64,000 nt of DNA, from assembly GCA_946411635.1 (NCBI GenBank), contig CAMKES010000007.1:19075-83074 (forward strand), read 5' to 3'. The notes beneath the pieces were generated by a model. The model saw only the letters and a list, made by a program, of their open reading frames with translations. It was not told the origin of the DNA and searched no databases. Positions 62,096 to 64,000 of this stretch are shown here, piece after piece. The position numbers and the translations under genes are program-made. The number at the start of each line of letters is the position of its first letter. Positions within the stretch are counted from its first letter, which is position 1. The DNA comes from an uncultured Clostridia bacterium. GTDB lineage: Bacteria > Bacillota > Clostridia > Christensenellales > CAG-138.

Positions 62096-63013
62096 TTATT
62101 TCCGCTCGTTGATATAGCGGCAGGCGGCAAGCGCGGCGGTCGCGCCGTCCGCAACGGCGGTGGTGAGCTGACGCACGAACTTCGAACGGCAGTCGCCCGC
62201 GACGTACACGCCCGGCGTTTCGGTGAGGCACTGCTCGTCGGTGTCGAAATAGCCGTATTGATTGAGCTTCGCAAGATCCCTGAACGGCTCGTTTTCGGGG
62301 ATCAGACCGATCGCCACGAACAGACCGTCGCACGCGACTTCGCGCTTCTGCCCCGTCGTGCGGTTTTCGACCTCGACGCCCGCGAGCGCGTCGCCGTTCT
62401 TCAGAAGCTTGTTGATCTTCAGGTTCGTCATAACGCGCACGTTTTTGCGCGATTCGAGCACCTGCTGCAGCTTCTGTTCGCCGGTGAGCATCGGCAGGTC
62501 CTGCAGAATGACGACCTCCTTGCATTTTTCCGCAAGCAGGATCGCTTCCTGCAGCGCGGAGTTGCCGCCGCCCGCGACGCAGACGGTGCGGCCGGAATAG
62601 AAATCGCCGTCGCATACGGCGCAGAACGAGATGCCTTCGCCGACGAGCTCGTTTTCGCCCTCGAGCCCCAGCATGCGGTGCTTGACGCCGGTCGCGATCA
62701 CGACGGTCAGCGCCTCGTAGACGCCGCCCTCTTCGGTCTCGACGATCTTGAGATCGCCCTCGGTTTTGATCGCGATCGCGCGCTCGAGCTCGATGTCCGC
62801 GCCCTGATGCAGGATCTGCTCAAGGAAGCGGTCCGCGAACTCGTTGCCGCTCATCTGGATCGTGCCCGGATAGTTTTCGACCTTCGGGGAGTGCGTGATC
62901 TGCCCGCCGAAGCCGTGCTTTTCGAGCACCAGAACCGTCTTGCCGTTGCGCAGCGCGTACAGCGCCGCCGTCATCCCGGCGGGCCCGCCGCCGATCACGA
63001 TCATATCGTACAT
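62096..63013 (-). CDS. trxB: Thioredoxin-disulfide reductase
   Basis: 305-residue FAD/NAD(P)H enzyme. FAD loop VIGGGPAGMTAALYA, redox pair Cys131-x-x-Cys134 in SFCAVCDGDFY, second nucleotide loop VAGGGNSALQEAI, and VYVAGDCRSKFVRQ. GGGAGG lies 6 nt before ATG. It is directly downstream of nrdD, whose C-terminus carries a thioredoxin-like domain, so it may reduce that domain. Confidence 0.94.
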   Translation of the reverse strand: MYDMIVIGGGPAGMTAALYALRNGKTVLVLEKHGFGGQITHSPKVENYPGTIQMSGNEFADRFLEQILHQGADIELERAIAIKTEGDLKIVETEEGGVYEALTVVIATGVKHRMLGLEGENELVGEGISFCAVCDGDFYSGRTVCVAGGGNSALQEAILLAEKCKEVVILQDLPMLTGEQKLQQVLESRKNVRVMTNLKINKLLKNGDALAGVEVENRTTGQKREVACDGLFVAIGLIPENEPFRDLAKLNQYGYFDTDEQCLTETPGVYVAGDCRSKFVRQLTTAVADGATAALAACRYINERK

Positions 63014-63044
63014 GGAATACCTCCCAAAACCCGTAAAGATGTGA

Positions 63045-63073
63045 GATTCTCCGCAGGGGAACTGCGGAGAATC
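63045..63073 (-). other. Perfect 12-bp hairpin between nrdD and trxB
   Basis: GATTCTCCGCAG (63045-63056) pairs with CTGCGGAGAATC (63062-63073) around GGGAA. No T run follows in either direction, so it is more likely an mRNA-processing or stabilising stem than a terminator. Confidence 0.6.
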
Positions 63074-63095
63074 GTGCGGTTCGATGTGAAAGGGC

Positions 63096-64000
63096 TTACG
63101 CGTCCTTATGCATCAGCCAGCCCTTGATCTCGGAGACGCCGCGGTACTTTTCGACGCCGTCGTCCTTGAGAAGCACGAGCGTGGGCGCCTGCTTGACGCC
63201 GTACTGCTCGACGAGCTCCTTCTCCTCGTTCGCGTTGAGCGCGGTGAACGCGATCCCCGCCTTTTCCAGCAGCATCGTCGCCGCCTTGCAGTTCGGGCAG
63301 GTGGGCGTCTTGAACAGGATCGCCTTCGGCGCTTCCGCCTGCATGACCGGCGCGGCCGGCGCGCAGCAGGGGGATTCCTCGAGCGCTTCCTGTGCCGCTT
63401 CGGCAACGGTGTCGACGGGCGCGGGGTTCGGGCCCTGATGCGTCAGGTGCGAACGGCCGATGTTGTAGACCTTGCGGTCTTTGAATTCCTGCGCCTTGCC
63501 GTCGTTCCAGTTCTGGACCGGACGGTAGTAGCCGGTGATCCGGCTGTAGACCTCGGTCTTGCCGCCGCAGATCGGGCAGGTGAAGTGCTCGCCCGTGATG
63601 TAGCCGTGGTCCTTGCAGACCGAGTACGTCGGCGACATCGTGTAGTACGGAAGCTTGTAGTTCTCCGCGATCTTGCGGACGAGGTTCGCGGCCGCTTTCC
63701 AGTCGGGCAGCTTCTCGCCGAGGAAGGCGTGGAACACGGTGCCGGAGGTGTAAAGCGTCTGCAGATCGTCCTGGATGTCCAGTGCGGAGAAGATGTCCTC
63801 GGTGTAGCCGACCGGCAGGTGCGACGAGTTCGTGTAGTACGGCGTGCCGTTCATGTTCGCGGTGATGATATCCGGATACTTGGACTTGTCGTGCTTCGCG
63901 AAGCGGTACGTCGTGGATTCCGCGGGGGTCGCCTCGAGGTTGTACAGGTCGCCGTACTTCTCCTGATAGTCGGAGAGGCGCTCGCGCATGTGGTTCAGCA
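63096..64000 (-). CDS. nrdD: Anaerobic ribonucleoside-triphosphate reductase, C-terminal part, fused to a thioredoxin-like domain
   Basis: The 3' 302 codons are visible; the 5' part lies beyond 64000. The NrdD end has the zinc-site Cys pairs (CKDHG, CPICGG) and the glycyl-radical segment YSRITGYYRPVQNWNDGKAQ. After a linker rich in Ala/Pro and two Cys (ESPCCAPAAP) a glutaredoxin/thioredoxin-like domain of about 75 residues begins: ILFKTPTCPNCKAATMLLEK, with QAPTLVLL as the cis-Pro segment. Most NrdD proteins lack this fusion. The domain may donate electrons to ribonucleotide reduction, with TrxB next door as its reductase. Confidence 0.9.
   Translation of the reverse strand, partial: LNHMRERLSDYQEKYGDLYNLEATPAESTTYRFAKHDKSKYPDIITANMNGTPYYTNSSHLPVGYTEDIFSALDIQDDLQTLYTSGTVFHAFLGEKLPDWKAAANLVRKIAENYKLPYYTMSPTYSVCKDHGYITGEHFTCPICGGKTEVYSRITGYYRPVQNWNDGKAQEFKDRKVYNIGRSHLTHQGPNPAPVDTVAEAAQEALEESPCCAPAAPVMQAEAPKAILFKTPTCPNCKAATMLLEKAGIAFTALNANEEKELVEQYGVKQAPTLVLLKDDGVEKYRGVSEIKGWLMHKDA

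Overview
The window reads as chromosomal DNA of an anaerobic, high-G+C member of the Firmicutes, most likely class Clostridia. The evidence is a murE with the meso-diaminopimelate DNPR motif, a SpoVD/FtsI-type penicillin-binding protein with PASTA domains, a class III (anaerobic) ribonucleotide reductase, a 2[4Fe-4S] ferredoxin, a CIRCE-controlled clpB and a TnpV/TnpW/serine-recombinase/MobL element of the kind found in gut Clostridia. I cannot name the genus. No tRNA, rRNA or CRISPR array was seen.

Layout. 1-9025 (+): murA (5' truncated), an rRNA-methyltransferase-like gene, a tandem RluA pseudouridine synthase, pgcA, deoD, a Dabb protein, uvrB and an APH-like kinase, tightly packed and often overlapping. 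About 9050-16850: a mobilisable element of visibly lower G+C with tnpV, an HTH protein, tnpW, a large serine recombinase, a DUF3847-like protein, a candidate oriT and a MobA/MobL relaxase. 16855-22476: an accessory block with three lipoprotein genes sharing one signal peptide, an ECF sigma factor and, divergently, a LytTR response regulator with a GHKL kinase. 22560-28316: a Cys-repeat surface protein, cdsA, a FeoA-FeoB fusion with its Cys-rich partner, a lipoprotein and rsmA. 28365-36031: an M32/C11 peptidase operon, ferredoxin, parB-like, holA and rpsF-ssb-rpsR. 36161-47619 (-): the dcw cell wall and division cluster rsmH-ftsL-pbp-murE-mraY-murD-ftsW-murA-ftsQ. 47826-54980 (+): gyrB-gyrA and clpB. 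55053-64000: an acyltransferase, a secreted caspase-like protein, a GPH sugar symporter with a GT-B-like partner, trxB and the 3' part of nrdD.

The most unusual structure is a family of about 21 short hairpins (mostly 20-31 nt) confined to the mobile element. Each has a near-fixed centre (CCACTGG, CCAGTGG, CCAACTTG or CCGTTGG), often a shared outer arm (ACTTC/GAAGT) and a middle section that differs between copies but stays self-complementary. Most copies lie in two clusters with a pitch of about 30-40 nt. No feature class I know describes this array.

Other points: three genes (rsmA, holA and the first gene of the C11 operon) have a promoter whose -10 box ends exactly 6 nt before the ATG and no Shine-Dalgarno, so they look leaderless. 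The recombinase start codon sits directly after a hairpin that contains its ribosome binding site, inside the overlap with tnpW. A NrdR-box-like palindrome covers the gyrB promoter.
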